This document shows, in pieces, positions 17,459 through 26,421 of a DNA stretch of 64,000 bases. The position numbers and the translations under genes are program-made. The notes under the pieces are model-generated. The model made no database searches, was not told the DNA's origin, and was given only the letters and a program-made list of their open reading frames with translations. The stretch's first letter is position 1. The number at the start of each line of letters is the position of its first letter. The DNA lies in assembly GCF_021403115.1 (NCBI RefSeq), contig NZ_JAJSSH010000004.1, forward strand, positions 124,001-188,000, given 5' to 3'. The DNA comes from Sphingobium sufflavum. GTDB lineage: Bacteria; Pseudomonadota; Alphaproteobacteria; Sphingomonadales; Sphingomonadaceae.

Positions 17459-18373
17459 TCAGGCAACGCCGTCATATGAGGTGATCGTGGCCGCCAGTGT
17501 TGTGCAGGTGAACGGTTTTCTCAGGAACTTGCCGAGCCGCCTGTCGAAATCGGCAAGCGAGGTGAAACCCGACATGACGATGATGCGGACGCCGGGGCAC
17601 CGCTCGCTCACCCTGCGGGCAAGGTCGAGACCGTCCATCTCGCCCGGCATCTGCACATCGGTCACGAGGATGTCGAAGGTGAGGCCCCTGTCGACCATGG
17701 CCCACGCCGCGTCGGCCGTGGCGGCGTTCTCCACCAGAAAGCCGCCATCCTCCAGCGATGCGGCCTGCTGCTCCTTCCGACGGGAAAGATCTTCCGACGC
17801 CGCGCGGATTTCGGCCGACCCAGAATGCACACTTTGCGCAGAGGCCACGACGTTCGACAGGCTGCCCTATAACCCTTCGACAGTACGGTTGAACGTCATG
17901 CGGAGGCGATCATAGCCACCCACAAAAGCTGTGGCGATAGTGTAGGTCATTTTGCCTGATGCCATGGCGTCCAAGCCGAGCCCGAGTTGGGCCACGACAG
18001 CGGTCGCCGACTCAGCAGAGGCTCTGACCTGCTCTCTATTATCCCGGAACACCGCCATCGCCTTGGTCATGCGGCCGACACAATCGCGATATTGGATCGG
18101 GCTTGTCAGATCACCCGCCGCCAGCGCCTCCATATGGAGGACCGTGTTCACATAGAGCGTGCAGATGAGGCTGGCGCTGACCCGCACAGTTACGATGACT
18201 GCGACGAGAGCACCGGCGGCAATGCCATCCCCAACAATGGGATTGCCATGACCTGCCAGATATGCGCCCGCAAGCGCGACCGTGCCCAGCAATACCGGCG
18301 CAGCCATAACTTCGCTTTGCAGAAGGTCCAGCAGCTCGTCTAAAGGCAGATCGTCTGGATTTTGAGTCACCAT
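17459..18373 (-). pseudogene. Broken chemoreceptor fused to a response-regulator tail
   Basis: One frame runs from 18373 to 17459 but is stopped by a TAG at 17867-17869. The first part (MVTQNPDDLPLDELL, two hydrophobic helices, HAMP-like MEALAAGDLTSPIQYRD) is a methyl-accepting chemotaxis protein. After the stop, VVASAQSVHSGSAEIRAASED is the start of the MCP signalling helix. This passes at AASLEDGG straight into the last ~95 residues of a CheY-type receiver (ILVTDVQMPGEMDGLDLA, VMSGF, KPF). The MCP hairpin tip and the receiver's first strand are deleted. Two lesions make function very unlikely. Confidence 0.8.
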
Positions 18374-19202
18374 GAATTATCGCCACTCCTTCCATGCTGG
18401 CAACAGCGCCGATGTCGTGAAGCACAGCCTCCTGATCGCCTTGGTGCGGGCCTTGCAGCTTAAGCAGGGCGCGCTGACTCTGATCGACACCCATGCCGGC
18501 TGCGGGCTGTACGACCTTGGCGGCGACGAAGCCCAACGCACCGGCGAGGCCATACAGGGTGTGCTGCGGGCCTTTGCCGACCCGAACCCCTTGCTGGACG
18601 ACTACCGCGCCGCCGTGCAGGCGGTGAATGTGGGCGGCGAACCGCAGCTTTACCCCGGCTCGCCCCAGTTTCTGGCGCAGCTTTTGCGCCCGCAGGATTT
18701 GCTGGTCCTCAACGAAAAGCACCCGGAAGACGCTTACGCCCTGCGCGGCGCGATGCGCGGCACCAGCGCGGCCGTGCATGAGCGCGACGCCTACGAACTG
18801 TGGCTGGCTATGGTGCCGCCCCGCACCGCGCGCGGCGTGGTGGTGGTCGACCCGCCCTATGAGCAGACGGACGAACGCGCGCGCATTACCGCCACCCTCG
18901 CCGCTGCTCACCGCAAATGGGCGCATGGGGTGACGGTGATCTGGTATCCGTTGAAAGACAGCGCCACGCATTGGCAGTGGAAGAAGCAGTTGCGCAAGCT
19001 CGGCATCCCGAAATTGCTGGTGGTGGAGCATTGGCTATATGATCGCGAGCAGCCCGGCATTTATAATGGCGCAGGCCTCTATATCGTCAATCCGCCCTAC
19101 GCCTTCACGCAGGCACTGCCGCCCCTGTTGGAAGCTTTGCGCGCGGCGTTGGCGCCCGAAGGGCACAAGGGCGAGATACTATCCGATTGGTTGGGCGATT
19201 AA
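18372..19202 (+). CDS. rlmJ: 23S rRNA (adenine(2030)-N6)-methyltransferase RlmJ
   Basis: The 276-residue protein matches RlmJ along its length: N-terminal MNYRHSFHAGNSADVVKH, SAM loop DTHAGCGLYDL, and the catalytic VVDPPYE (DPPY-type motif of N6-adenine methyltransferases). It methylates A2030 of 23S rRNA. The ATG overlaps the start region of the divergent broken chemoreceptor gene by 2 bases, so the two promoters overlap the opposite coding regions. Confidence 0.9.
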   Translation: MNYRHSFHAGNSADVVKHSLLIALVRALQLKQGALTLIDTHAGCGLYDLGGDEAQRTGEAIQGVLRAFADPNPLLDDYRAAVQAVNVGGEPQLYPGSPQFLAQLLRPQDLLVLNEKHPEDAYALRGAMRGTSAAVHERDAYELWLAMVPPRTARGVVVVDPPYEQTDERARITATLAAAHRKWAHGVTVIWYPLKDSATHWQWKKQLRKLGIPKLLVVEHWLYDREQPGIYNGAGLYIVNPPYAFTQALPPLLEALRAALAPEGHKGEILSDWLGD

Positions 19203-19302
19203 AATAAACCCTGATCCCACCCTTCAGGGAAACTGGACGAGTATCAAGCGACGAGCACGAGTGATGGGTGGAGTGCGGCCGCTGGCATGCTAAAGGCATG
19301 TC

Positions 19303-19623
19303 ATGCTTCATACAAACAGCCGTGGTGGCACCGTCGAAATCGATGGGTTCAAATATGACTGGGAACTTCTCAGCGAACCCCAATTGTCCTCTTCCGATGG
19401 CTGGAAGGGCATGACGGTTTCCCTGCGTCAGAAAGACATGCCACGGGAAGCCGTGCTGGAATTTCCGACGCCAAAGCGCCTGTTGAAAGGATTGCCGAAA
19501 GGGCGTTTGCATATCAACGACGCGATTGCTTCGCGGGGCGTGCGGGCCGCGTTGTCGGCAGGATGGGACCCGACGTCGCGAGGCAAACCCATTATATTCA
19601 TGGTCGATACCAACGGCGATTAA
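19303..19623 (+). CDS. Conserved hypothetical protein (106 aa)
   Basis: This small soluble protein begins MLHTNSRGGTVEIDGFKYDW and ends VDTNGD. It has beta-rich sequence in the first half and no signal peptide or metal motif. An AAAGG site lies 7 bases before the ATG. The family is not recognised. It stands alone between rlmJ and the convergent catabolic operon. Confidence 0.6.
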   Translation: MLHTNSRGGTVEIDGFKYDWELLSEPQLSSSDGWKGMTVSLRQKDMPREAVLEFPTPKRLLKGLPKGRLHINDAIASRGVRAALSAGWDPTSRGKPIIFMVDTNGD

Positions 19624-19846
19624 GCGGACGGGCATCGCGCGCTCCCATCACCACCAATATCGACTTAGTCGGACAACATCTTGCCATTGGCCCGCCCATG
19701 CCTTGGAAAAACGGTCGTTCCACACATCGGAAACGCAAATCCGGTGATGAACGGCTGAGACGGTTCGGTCCTGCCCAGCAGTTCGCAGTCTCGTCCGTAA
19801 GACAGGGAGGAGCCATTTGATGACTCCTCGAAAAGCTTCAGTAGGA

Positions 19847-20281
19847 TTATTCGGCTAACCTCGCTGGACGCTGCGCCTCGACACCTTCCAGTAGGGGAAG
19901 AATTTTTTCATCAGCCAGGATGGTGCAGTAATATTCATTGACGTTCCTGATGAGGCCATTGGCTAACGTAAAAACCATGCAATATTGATTGCAGTAGCTT
20001 TCGCCATTGGCGAGCGTCGCATGCCCCTCGAATTCAACAGCGACCCGGTCGCCCTCGGCTGTCACGGTCAGAAATTCGGGCTGGAGACCGGTGGGGATAG
20101 TGTCCTTGAACGCGGCTGTCGTTGCGACGATGAGCGCATAGGGTCGTGGTCCCGAAAGCTTGCCAAAACCCTTCGCCACGGTCTGGGCATCGGCGGCAAG
20201 ACAGGCCTTGGCCGTCTCTGCATCACCGTCGCTGAATGCCTTGATGAACTTGATGACTACTGCTTTGTTCTTCTCGCTCAT
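19847..20281 (-). CDS. SnoaL/NTF2-like protein
   Basis: The 144-residue protein has the NTF2-like alpha+beta barrel pattern: an N-terminal helix (KNKAVVIKFIKAFSDGDAE), FEGHATLANGESYCNQY, and a last strand NGLIRNVNEYYC. Such proteins act as isomerases, dehydratases or binding proteins in polyketide and steroid metabolism. It is the last gene of the minus-strand operon 23386 to 19847, 20 bases after the SRPBCC gene, so a role in the same catabolic path is likely. Confidence 0.75.
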   Translation of the reverse strand: MSEKNKAVVIKFIKAFSDGDAETAKACLAADAQTVAKGFGKLSGPRPYALIVATTAAFKDTIPTGLQPEFLTVTAEGDRVAVEFEGHATLANGESYCNQYCMVFTLANGLIRNVNEYYCTILADEKILPLLEGVEAQRPARLAE

Positions 20282-20301
20282 CCTTCTTCTCCATTAAAGT
20301 G

Positions 20302-20841
20302 TCATGCAGCGGAGGATTGCCCACCAAGGAACCGTCGGAGCCATGCCAGAAGCCGGACCGAAACTGACTTCGGCTTTGGCTCTCCCTTATTTGTTGGTGG
20401 GGACGCTTTCTCGACCTCTTCCTTGAATTGCTCTGCAAAGGCGCGCGCGAACTTCGGCAGCAGGGGTTTGCCCATGGCTTCCCACATAGGCGCCATTGGC
20501 CCCGTTCCAGTTACCCGGACACTCAGCGCAATTTCCGTCTGGCCTTCGCTGACGCTTCTGGCCCGATAGGTGCCTCCACCCTCGACCGGATCACGTTCCA
20601 AACTGTAGCGGAAGTCGACCGCATTCGGCCCGGCCCAGCGATCGACATGCACGGCCACGTTCACGGTGCGAACCAGCGCGCCTACGCCGACTTTCAGCGT
20701 CCAGCGGGAAACATTCCCATCGACTATCTCGCAGTTTTGAAGGCCCGGCATCAGGCTGGCCCATGAGTTGATGTCTTCGGCATAACACCACACGGACTCT
20801 ATGGGCGCGTCGATGATGATCGACTGTTCGGTTTCGATCAT
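20302..20841 (-). CDS. SRPBCC (START/Bet v1-like) protein
   Basis: The 179-residue protein begins MIETEQSIIIDAPIESVWCY, the usual start of the polyketide-cyclase/CoxG-type SRPBCC family. It has a hydrophobic-cavity fold for binding lipids, sterols or aromatic compounds. The start at 20841 is chosen because the family begins there and the ATG overlaps the stop of the upstream flavoprotein by 4 bases; longer frames upstream are not family-like. It probably binds a hydrophobic substrate or intermediate of this cluster. Confidence 0.78.
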   Translation of the reverse strand: MIETEQSIIIDAPIESVWCYAEDINSWASLMPGLQNCEIVDGNVSRWTLKVGVGALVRTVNVAVHVDRWAGPNAVDFRYSLERDPVEGGGTYRARSVSEGQTEIALSVRVTGTGPMAPMWEAMGKPLLPKFARAFAEQFKEEVEKASPPTNKGEPKPKSVSVRLLAWLRRFLGGQSSAA

Positions 20842-22538
20842 GCCGTTGTACCTTCTTTCGGTCTCTCCAATAGGCCGCTGGGCCGCCCTGCCGCGTGATG
20901 GGCCGCAAGATAGCCGTGCGTCATGCCCCGAGCGTTTGAGATGCCGCTTTGCATCATTGCGCCGGTGTCGAGGCGGGCCATGGAGTTGCCGGCGACATAT
21001 AATCCGTCGATCGGCTGATCGTCCCACCCTATGACCCGGCAATGAACATCGGCCATCAGCCCTGTTCCCGTGATGCCGCCGCCGCCCATGCGCTTGAGTT
21101 CAACGGCATAGAAGGGGCCTTGGCTGAGCGTGCCGAGATTCGGGTTAGGCTTGTGGGTCAGGTCACCGGTCATCGCCGCACCCCACGGATGCGTACCGCG
21201 GTTGAAGTCCGGATCGACTCCGGTTTCCGCATAACCGTTGAACGTCTCGACCGTCTGGCACAGGCCCTGTGCGTCGACGCCGATCCTTTCGGCCAACGCC
21301 TCCAAGGTATCTGCCCGAACCGCCAGACCCTCCGGTAAATCCTCGCCCGGCATGGCCGTTCCAAAGGGATATTTGTTGCGTCCCTGACTGTCGAGAATGG
21401 CCCAGCACGGATAGTTGGGATGGGTCTGGGTCGCGCCGTCGATCGCATCCACGGCATAATAGACGGAGCGATAGAAGGATTCGTTGGCAAACCTTTTGCC
21501 CGCCCGGTTGACGACGATGGTGTGCGGCAGTCCCAGAAAAGGAAGGGAGCCACGCGCCAGAACGGATCCATTGTCATGCTCCTCGCCCGGCATCTGGATA
21601 CCGAGATTGGCAGGGTCCGGCACACGGGCGATGCGCGCGCCCAGCGGTCCGGCGAGCCGGAAGTGGGCGCCGTCCACGGTTCCCATCACCATGGACACCG
21701 GGTCGAGCAGGTTGCTGAGGGTCTTGGCCAGACTATGGTCTTGCTCATAACCACTGACCGCGATCACAACGCCATGACTGGCCTTGATGAAAATATCCTG
21801 CGCGCCGCGCCTTGCCCTCACACCGATGACCCGCTGTCCATCATGGATCAACTCTTCGGCCGCCGTGCCGGTGTGCAGCCCGATTCCACGGTCGAGTGCG
21901 CCCTTTACGAAATAGGCGGCAAGTCCCGGGCCAAGGCATCGCTCGTCGCGCTCGATCCGCTCCGCCAGCAGGGCGTAATCCCAGCCCAGCATATTGGCGA
22001 GGCCGCCGCCATGAAAGATGTCGTGATGGGTGAAACCGGCGGGGAGGTGGGGTGTCAAACGTGTCTTGTGCTGCCACTCGTCCAGCGTGGTGGCCGGAAA
22101 GGGTTCGACTTCCAGGTAACGGCCTTCGGCCACGCTGTCGTTCTTGTGCGGGAAATAATAATCGGGAAAATCGCGGATGACCTGCATTTTGAGGCCGATA
22201 GCCTCCTCAAAGAACTTCAGCGCCACTGGGCCGTGCACCGCCTGGTTCCTGATTGCCCGCGGGTCGCCATAGCCCATCGACAGAGATTCCACGTAGCGGA
22301 ACCCGCTCTCCGGTGAATCCTCGATGCCGAGTTCCTGCTCCAGATGATTGCCCGGTATCCATACCTCACCCATGGAATAGGCGGTGACGCCTCCGACTTC
22401 GTCCGAACGCTCCAGCACCAGCGATTTCAGGCCGAGGTCATGGGCGGTGATGGCCGCGGCGAGACCGCCACATCCAGAACCGATCGCCACAAGGTCGACC
22501 TCTATATCCCACTGTGCGGGCTGCGGACTGCGGTTCAT
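20838..22538 (-). CDS. FAD-binding dehydrogenase (3-ketosteroid dehydrogenase/fumarate reductase family)
   Basis: The 566-residue flavoprotein has the N-terminal FAD motif VAIGSGCGGLAAAI with downstream LERSDEVGGVTAYSMG. The C-terminal FAD closure is GLYVAGNSMARLDTGAMMQ with GMTHGYLAA. The length fits 3-ketosteroid-delta1-dehydrogenases and related enoate reductases. It likely introduces or removes a C=C bond next to a ketone in a cyclic substrate. The operon partners (dioxygenase, SRPBCC, NTF2-like) and the divergent Baeyer-Villiger enzyme support ring-ketone catabolism. The substrate is unknown. Confidence 0.82.
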   Translation of the reverse strand: MNRSPQPAQWDIEVDLVAIGSGCGGLAAAITAHDLGLKSLVLERSDEVGGVTAYSMGEVWIPGNHLEQELGIEDSPESGFRYVESLSMGYGDPRAIRNQAVHGPVALKFFEEAIGLKMQVIRDFPDYYFPHKNDSVAEGRYLEVEPFPATTLDEWQHKTRLTPHLPAGFTHHDIFHGGGLANMLGWDYALLAERIERDERCLGPGLAAYFVKGALDRGIGLHTGTAAEELIHDGQRVIGVRARRGAQDIFIKASHGVVIAVSGYEQDHSLAKTLSNLLDPVSMVMGTVDGAHFRLAGPLGARIARVPDPANLGIQMPGEEHDNGSVLARGSLPFLGLPHTIVVNRAGKRFANESFYRSVYYAVDAIDGATQTHPNYPCWAILDSQGRNKYPFGTAMPGEDLPEGLAVRADTLEALAERIGVDAQGLCQTVETFNGYAETGVDPDFNRGTHPWGAAMTGDLTHKPNPNLGTLSQGPFYAVELKRMGGGGITGTGLMADVHCRVIGWDDQPIDGLYVAGNSMARLDTGAMMQSGISNARGMTHGYLAAHHAAGRPSGLLERPKEGTTA

Positions 22539-22582
22539 TTCTTATCCTCTCCAGGGCGGTACAGCGTCAGTGATCGAGCACT

Positions 22583-23386
22583 TCAGGCAAAGGCCTCTTC
22601 GCCGACGAGTGTCGTGCGATGCATCATGCGGCCGCTGTCTTCCGGATACGGCTCCGCGCGGTGCAGGACGCCCGTATTGTCCCAGATCAGCATATCGCCC
22701 ACGTCCCACTCGTGGCGATAGACGAAGCGCGGTTGCGTGGCCCACGCGATCAGTTCCTTGATGAGCGCTCTCCCCTCATCCATCGCCATGCCAACAACGT
22801 GCGAAGCGTGACAGCCGATGACCAGCGACTTTCGGCCGGACTCATGGGTCCAGACCAGATTATGAACCTTGTCGCCCCGCCCTGCAGCCGCTGCGGTCGC
22901 CGGGTCGAGGGAGACGCCCGCTTGGCTCATGGAATGGGTAACGCTGTGAACGACCTTCAGCGTGCCGATCCGATCCTTCGTCTCCTCCGGCAATTCCTCA
23001 TAGGCCTGGTATGAATTGGCGAACTCGGTCTGGCCGCCCACTTTCGACAGGATCTTCCCGCTCAGCAGCGAGGCGAAGACCGGCACATCGTCATGCGTCC
23101 CGTCCATGTGCCAGAGAAAGGAGCCTTTCAGAGCGTAATTGCCTTCCGCCTTGTTGAGCGTGATCTTGAAAACGCCATTCTCGCCCTCGTCCCGCACCGT
23201 CCCCATAAGCCCGGCGAGCGTCACTTGTTGTTCATCGGTAAAACCGGCTTTCTTGAACACCAGCACCCCGCGCTCAATCAGGAGCTTGCGGAGATGCCCC
23301 GCCGTCTCCGCAGTCAGCATCGTAGCCACGTCGCCGCGTACTTCGGTGCCGATGCGTTCGGTCAGGGGGAAAGTCTGGACGCTCAC
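22583..23386 (-). CDS. TauD/TfdA-family Fe(II)/2-oxoglutarate dioxygenase
   Basis: The 267-residue protein has the iron facial triad in HMDGTH (His93, Asp95) and LHRAEPY (His242), and a 2-oxoglutarate-binding Arg in MMHRTTL (Arg257). The family hydroxylates a C-H bond next to a leaving group or activates a substrate. It is the first gene of the minus-strand operon to 19847 and has its own promoter region, with an operator-like palindrome at 23417-23435. The substrate is presumably the same as for the neighbouring flavoenzymes. Confidence 0.85.
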   Translation of the reverse strand: MSVQTFPLTERIGTEVRGDVATMLTAETAGHLRKLLIERGVLVFKKAGFTDEQQVTLAGLMGTVRDEGENGVFKITLNKAEGNYALKGSFLWHMDGTHDDVPVFASLLSGKILSKVGGQTEFANSYQAYEELPEETKDRIGTLKVVHSVTHSMSQAGVSLDPATAAAAGRGDKVHNLVWTHESGRKSLVIGCHASHVVGMAMDEGRALIKELIAWATQPRFVYRHEWDVGDMLIWDNTGVLHRAEPYPEDSGRMMHRTTLVGEEAFA

Positions 23387-23416
23387 AGCCCACTCCTAAA
23401 TCAGCGTCGGCATTCA

Positions 23417-23435
23417 ATGATACCGCTTGTGTCAT
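23417..23435. promoter_or_regulatory. Operator-like palindrome before the dioxygenase operon
   Basis: ATGATACCGCTTGTGTCAT is a near-perfect 19-bp palindrome (half-sites ATGATAC and GTGTCAT, one mismatch) located 31 bases before the dioxygenase start. A related sequence lies between tetR and the Baeyer-Villiger gene (24200-24218), sharing CGGTATCAT. Two copies at the two likely targets of the local TetR regulator make an operator role plausible. Confidence 0.55.
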
Positions 23436-23490
23436 TTATTGTTAGGCGCAATTCCTGGGGGGAGTCAAGGCGCGGCGCGGGGAACGCATT

Positions 23491-24141
23491 TCACCATTCG
23501 GCGCGCCCGCTCACCAGGGCCAGGACGACTCTTTCCACCCACGCTTCGCGATGAGCCGCGCTGACCGGCTGACCGGTCAGGAGGATATTCACATACCAGC
23601 CACGCAGCATGAAGATAAACGCCTCTGCAACCCCGCGCGCGTTGCGAACAGGCATCTTGTCCCGGTCGGCGCAGATCTCGATGAAACGAGTAATTTGCTG
23701 GATGCCCATTTCCGTTCGTTCTGCTGCGGCGACGCCGAGCTCGGGGAAGCGGTGAGACTCGCTGTAGATAAGGCGATTGACCTCGCGCAGTTCCCCCTCA
23801 AGGCTGATTTCGAGCGTTCTGTTGGCATAGGTGCGCAGGGCTATTCCGACGTCCGGCCAGTGTTCGTCTTCCAGCGTGGTGTGGGCCGCAAGTCGTTCGA
23901 TCTGGCGCGTAACGATCGCACGAAACAGGGCCTCCTTCGACGGATAGCGTGAATAGAGGGTGGTTTTAGAGACGCCCAGCGCATGGACGATTTGCCGTAT
24001 GGAGGTGCCACCATAGCCGGTCTTGAGGAACTCGTTGAGCGCGCCCTGGAGCAACTCGGCCTCGATCAAATCTGTCTCGTCCTGACGCGGTCGCCCCCGT
24101 GAGCGGCGAGGGGCAATGTGCTTCACTAGAGGATCGCGCAT
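23491..24141 (-). CDS. TetR/AcrR-family transcriptional regulator
   Basis: The 216-residue protein has an N-terminal TetR HTH: ALNEFLKTGYGGTSIRQIVHALGVSKTTLYSRYPSKEALF. A helical ligand-binding domain follows. The start at 24141 has AAGGA 6 bases upstream and avoids an unrelated 45-residue extension. The gene is divergent from the Baeyer-Villiger monooxygenase with a 94-base shared region. It probably represses both that gene and the dioxygenase operon until a substrate-derived ligand binds. Confidence 0.85.
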   Translation of the reverse strand: MRDPLVKHIAPRRSRGRPRQDETDLIEAELLQGALNEFLKTGYGGTSIRQIVHALGVSKTTLYSRYPSKEALFRAIVTRQIERLAAHTTLEDEHWPDVGIALRTYANRTLEISLEGELREVNRLIYSESHRFPELGVAAAERTEMGIQQITRFIEICADRDKMPVRNARGVAEAFIFMLRGWYVNILLTGQPVSAAHREAWVERVVLALVSGRAEW

Positions 24142-24199
24142 GAAGTCCTTCACTTTTGCCGGGCGTTGACACGCACTACCGGCATATGCCACCTGATAA

Positions 24200-24218
24200 A
24201 AGGTACAAACGGTATCAT
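24200..24218. promoter_or_regulatory. Operator-like site between tetR and the monooxygenase gene
   Basis: AAGGTACAAACGGTATCAT shares the right half CGGTATCAT, with the same spacing, with the palindrome at 23417-23435 (reverse strand). It lies 17 bases before the monooxygenase ATG, where a repressor would block transcription. A TTGACA hexamer at 24166-24171 may be part of the promoter. Confidence 0.5.
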
Positions 24219-24235
24219 AAATGCTGGAGAGGCAT

Positions 24236-26074
24236 ATGGCATGCGAGCCGACGCAAATCCCCGCGTCCAAAGACATCGATATTGAGGGTCTGCGGGCGCG
24301 ATACCGTCAGGAACGGGAGCGAAGGCTGCGGCCGGATGGCCAGACGCAATATGTGAAAGCCGAGGCGGACTTTGCGGAAACCTATGAAGCCGATCCTCAT
24401 ATGGTGGTGGAGCAGCGCGCGCCGATATCGGAGGATATCGACGTCGCGGTTCTCGGCGCTGGCTGGTCCGGGATCATGGCGGGCGTGCATTTGCGCGACG
24501 CGGGCATCAGCAATTTTCGCCACATCGAACATGCCGGAGACTTTGGCGGCGTATGGTATTGGAACCGGTATCCCGGCATTCAGTGCGATAATGACGCCTA
24601 TTGCTATCTGCCTATGCTCGAGGAGACTGGCTTCGTCCCCACGAAGAAGTTTTCCGACGGCCATGAGATCCAGGAACATTGCCAGAGGGTCGCGCGGCAA
24701 TTTGGCCTCTACGACAGAGCGCTATTTCACACGCTGATCCGGTCCCTGAAATGGGACGACACACTGCAGCGCTGGCGGATCGAGACGAACCGTGGCGACG
24801 AGATCCGTGCGCGTTTCGTCATCATGTGCGGCGGTCCGCTCAATAAGCCAAAACTTCCCGGCATCCCTGGAATTCGGGAATTCAAAGGCAAACTGTTCCA
24901 CACTGCACGTTGGGACTATGAGTATACCGGGGGCGAGTGGCGCAATCCCGTGCTCGACAAGTTGCTCGACAAGCGCGTTGCGATTGTCGGTACCGGTGCC
25001 ACGGCGATCCAGGCGATCCCTTACCTCGCGCGCTATGCCAAACAACTTTATGTCATCCAGCGCACGCCATCGAGCGTTGACGAGCGGCCCAACCCGCCAA
25101 CCGACACCGAATGGGTCAAGTCACTCGAACCGGGCTGGCAATATGCCCGCCAGAAGAATTTCCATAATGCCGCCGTTCAGGGCCTCCAGCCCGGCGAGCC
25201 AGACCAGATTTGCGACATATGGACCGAGATCAACCGTAATCTCGCCGCAGAGTTTGACCGTGATGGCTGGCCTGCCTCCCCGGCGGACTATATGGTGAAG
25301 CGTGAGATGATGGACTTCCGCGTGATGGAACGTATGCGCGGACGGGTCGAAAGCATCGTACAGGATCAAAGAACAGCGGAAGCTCTCAAGCCGTGGTTCA
25401 ACTTCAACTGCAAACGCCCGCTTTCCAGCGACTATTATTATCCTGCCTTCAATCAGTCCAATGTGACATTGATCGACGTATCGGACACACGCGGCGTGGA
25501 GCGGCTTACCGACCGTGGCTTTGTACACGGTAGCGCGGAGTATGAAATTGATTGCCTGATCTGCGCCAGCGGTTTTGAGGTCACAAGCGACCTGGACCGT
25601 CGTTGGGGCATCGAGACAATCGAAGGTCGGGGTGGCGTGTCGCTCTACGATCACTGGGCTGACGGATATCGTACGCTGCATGGGGTGATGACCCATGGGT
25701 TCCCGAACCAGTTCTTCACCGGCTACATTCAGGGCGGCTTCTTCGCGACGACTACCCACCAGTTCAGTCGCCAAGGTTACCATATTGCCTATATCATCAA
25801 GGAAGCGCTGGAGCGTGGATTAACGGCCGTCGAACCCGAACTCGAGGCGCAGGAAGATTGGGTGCAATTAATCCGGTCGACCGCGATCGACATTACCTAT
25901 CTGCAGCGCGAATGTCCGCCGAGTTATTTTAACAACGATGGCGATACCTCCAAAAATCGCTGGTATCTGGGAGAATCCTATGGCCCCGGATGGGATGCGT
26001 TTGAGAAGATAGTGGAGGACTGGCGCCGGCAAGGTGATCTGGCCGGAATAAGCTTCAGAAGAGCAGAGACGTGA
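24236..26074 (+). CDS. Baeyer-Villiger monooxygenase (flavin, type I)
   Basis: The 612-residue enzyme carries the type I Baeyer-Villiger fingerprint FKGKLFHTARW (residues 216-226). It is flanked by two Rossmann motifs, GAGWSGIMAG (FAD, ~74-83) and VGTGATAIQ (NADPH, ~250). It also has FGGVWYWNRYPGIQCD, typical of cyclohexanone, phenylacetone and steroid monooxygenases. It inserts oxygen next to a ketone to give an ester or lactone, using NADPH and O2. The start at 24236 has GGAGAGG just upstream; an ATG at 24221 touches the operator-like site and is less likely. Confidence 0.88.
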   Translation: MACEPTQIPASKDIDIEGLRARYRQERERRLRPDGQTQYVKAEADFAETYEADPHMVVEQRAPISEDIDVAVLGAGWSGIMAGVHLRDAGISNFRHIEHAGDFGGVWYWNRYPGIQCDNDAYCYLPMLEETGFVPTKKFSDGHEIQEHCQRVARQFGLYDRALFHTLIRSLKWDDTLQRWRIETNRGDEIRARFVIMCGGPLNKPKLPGIPGIREFKGKLFHTARWDYEYTGGEWRNPVLDKLLDKRVAIVGTGATAIQAIPYLARYAKQLYVIQRTPSSVDERPNPPTDTEWVKSLEPGWQYARQKNFHNAAVQGLQPGEPDQICDIWTEINRNLAAEFDRDGWPASPADYMVKREMMDFRVMERMRGRVESIVQDQRTAEALKPWFNFNCKRPLSSDYYYPAFNQSNVTLIDVSDTRGVERLTDRGFVHGSAEYEIDCLICASGFEVTSDLDRRWGIETIEGRGGVSLYDHWADGYRTLHGVMTHGFPNQFFTGYIQGGFFATTTHQFSRQGYHIAYIIKEALERGLTAVEPELEAQEDWVQLIRSTAIDITYLQRECPPSYFNNDGDTSKNRWYLGESYGPGWDAFEKIVEDWRRQGDLAGISFRRAET

Positions 26075-26141
26075 GACCATCGGATAAGTGCCGCCAAAGC
26101 CGAACAACCTTAGCGCTGACAAATTTAATGCCCGTGGCGCA

Positions 26142-26372
26142 TCAGCCGACCATCGGCTGTTGAGGTAGAAAAATCAGTCGCTGAACGACCACAAAGGGCC
26201 GCATCCAGGCGGAAATCTCCTGCTGTAAAAAAGCCGTAGTCCCGAACAGGAAGATCAGGAGCAGCAGCCAGCCGGGCAACAGCCCCACCCAGCCGTGCAG
26301 CCATGCCATGGACTGAAGGAACGAGAGCGGCGCAGGCAATGCGGCCATGGGGGGCGAGGGTTTCTCTGTCAT
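26142..26372 (-). pseudogene. PepSY-associated membrane protein, N-terminal fragment
   Basis: From an ATG at 26372 the minus strand reads MTEKPSPPMAALPAPLSFLQ, then SMAWLHGWVGLLPGWLLLL. This is the first transmembrane segment of a PepSY TM protein, a common partner of TonB siderophore receptors in reduction of iron at the membrane. After ISAWMRP the frame diverges and stops. Only 76 codons of an expected ~400-500 remain. It follows a degraded TonB receptor on the same strand. Confidence 0.75.
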
Positions 26373-26421
26373 CGCTGCAGGACGCGCGGGACGGATGACC
26401 GGCATCCTCTCCGCAACGCCA

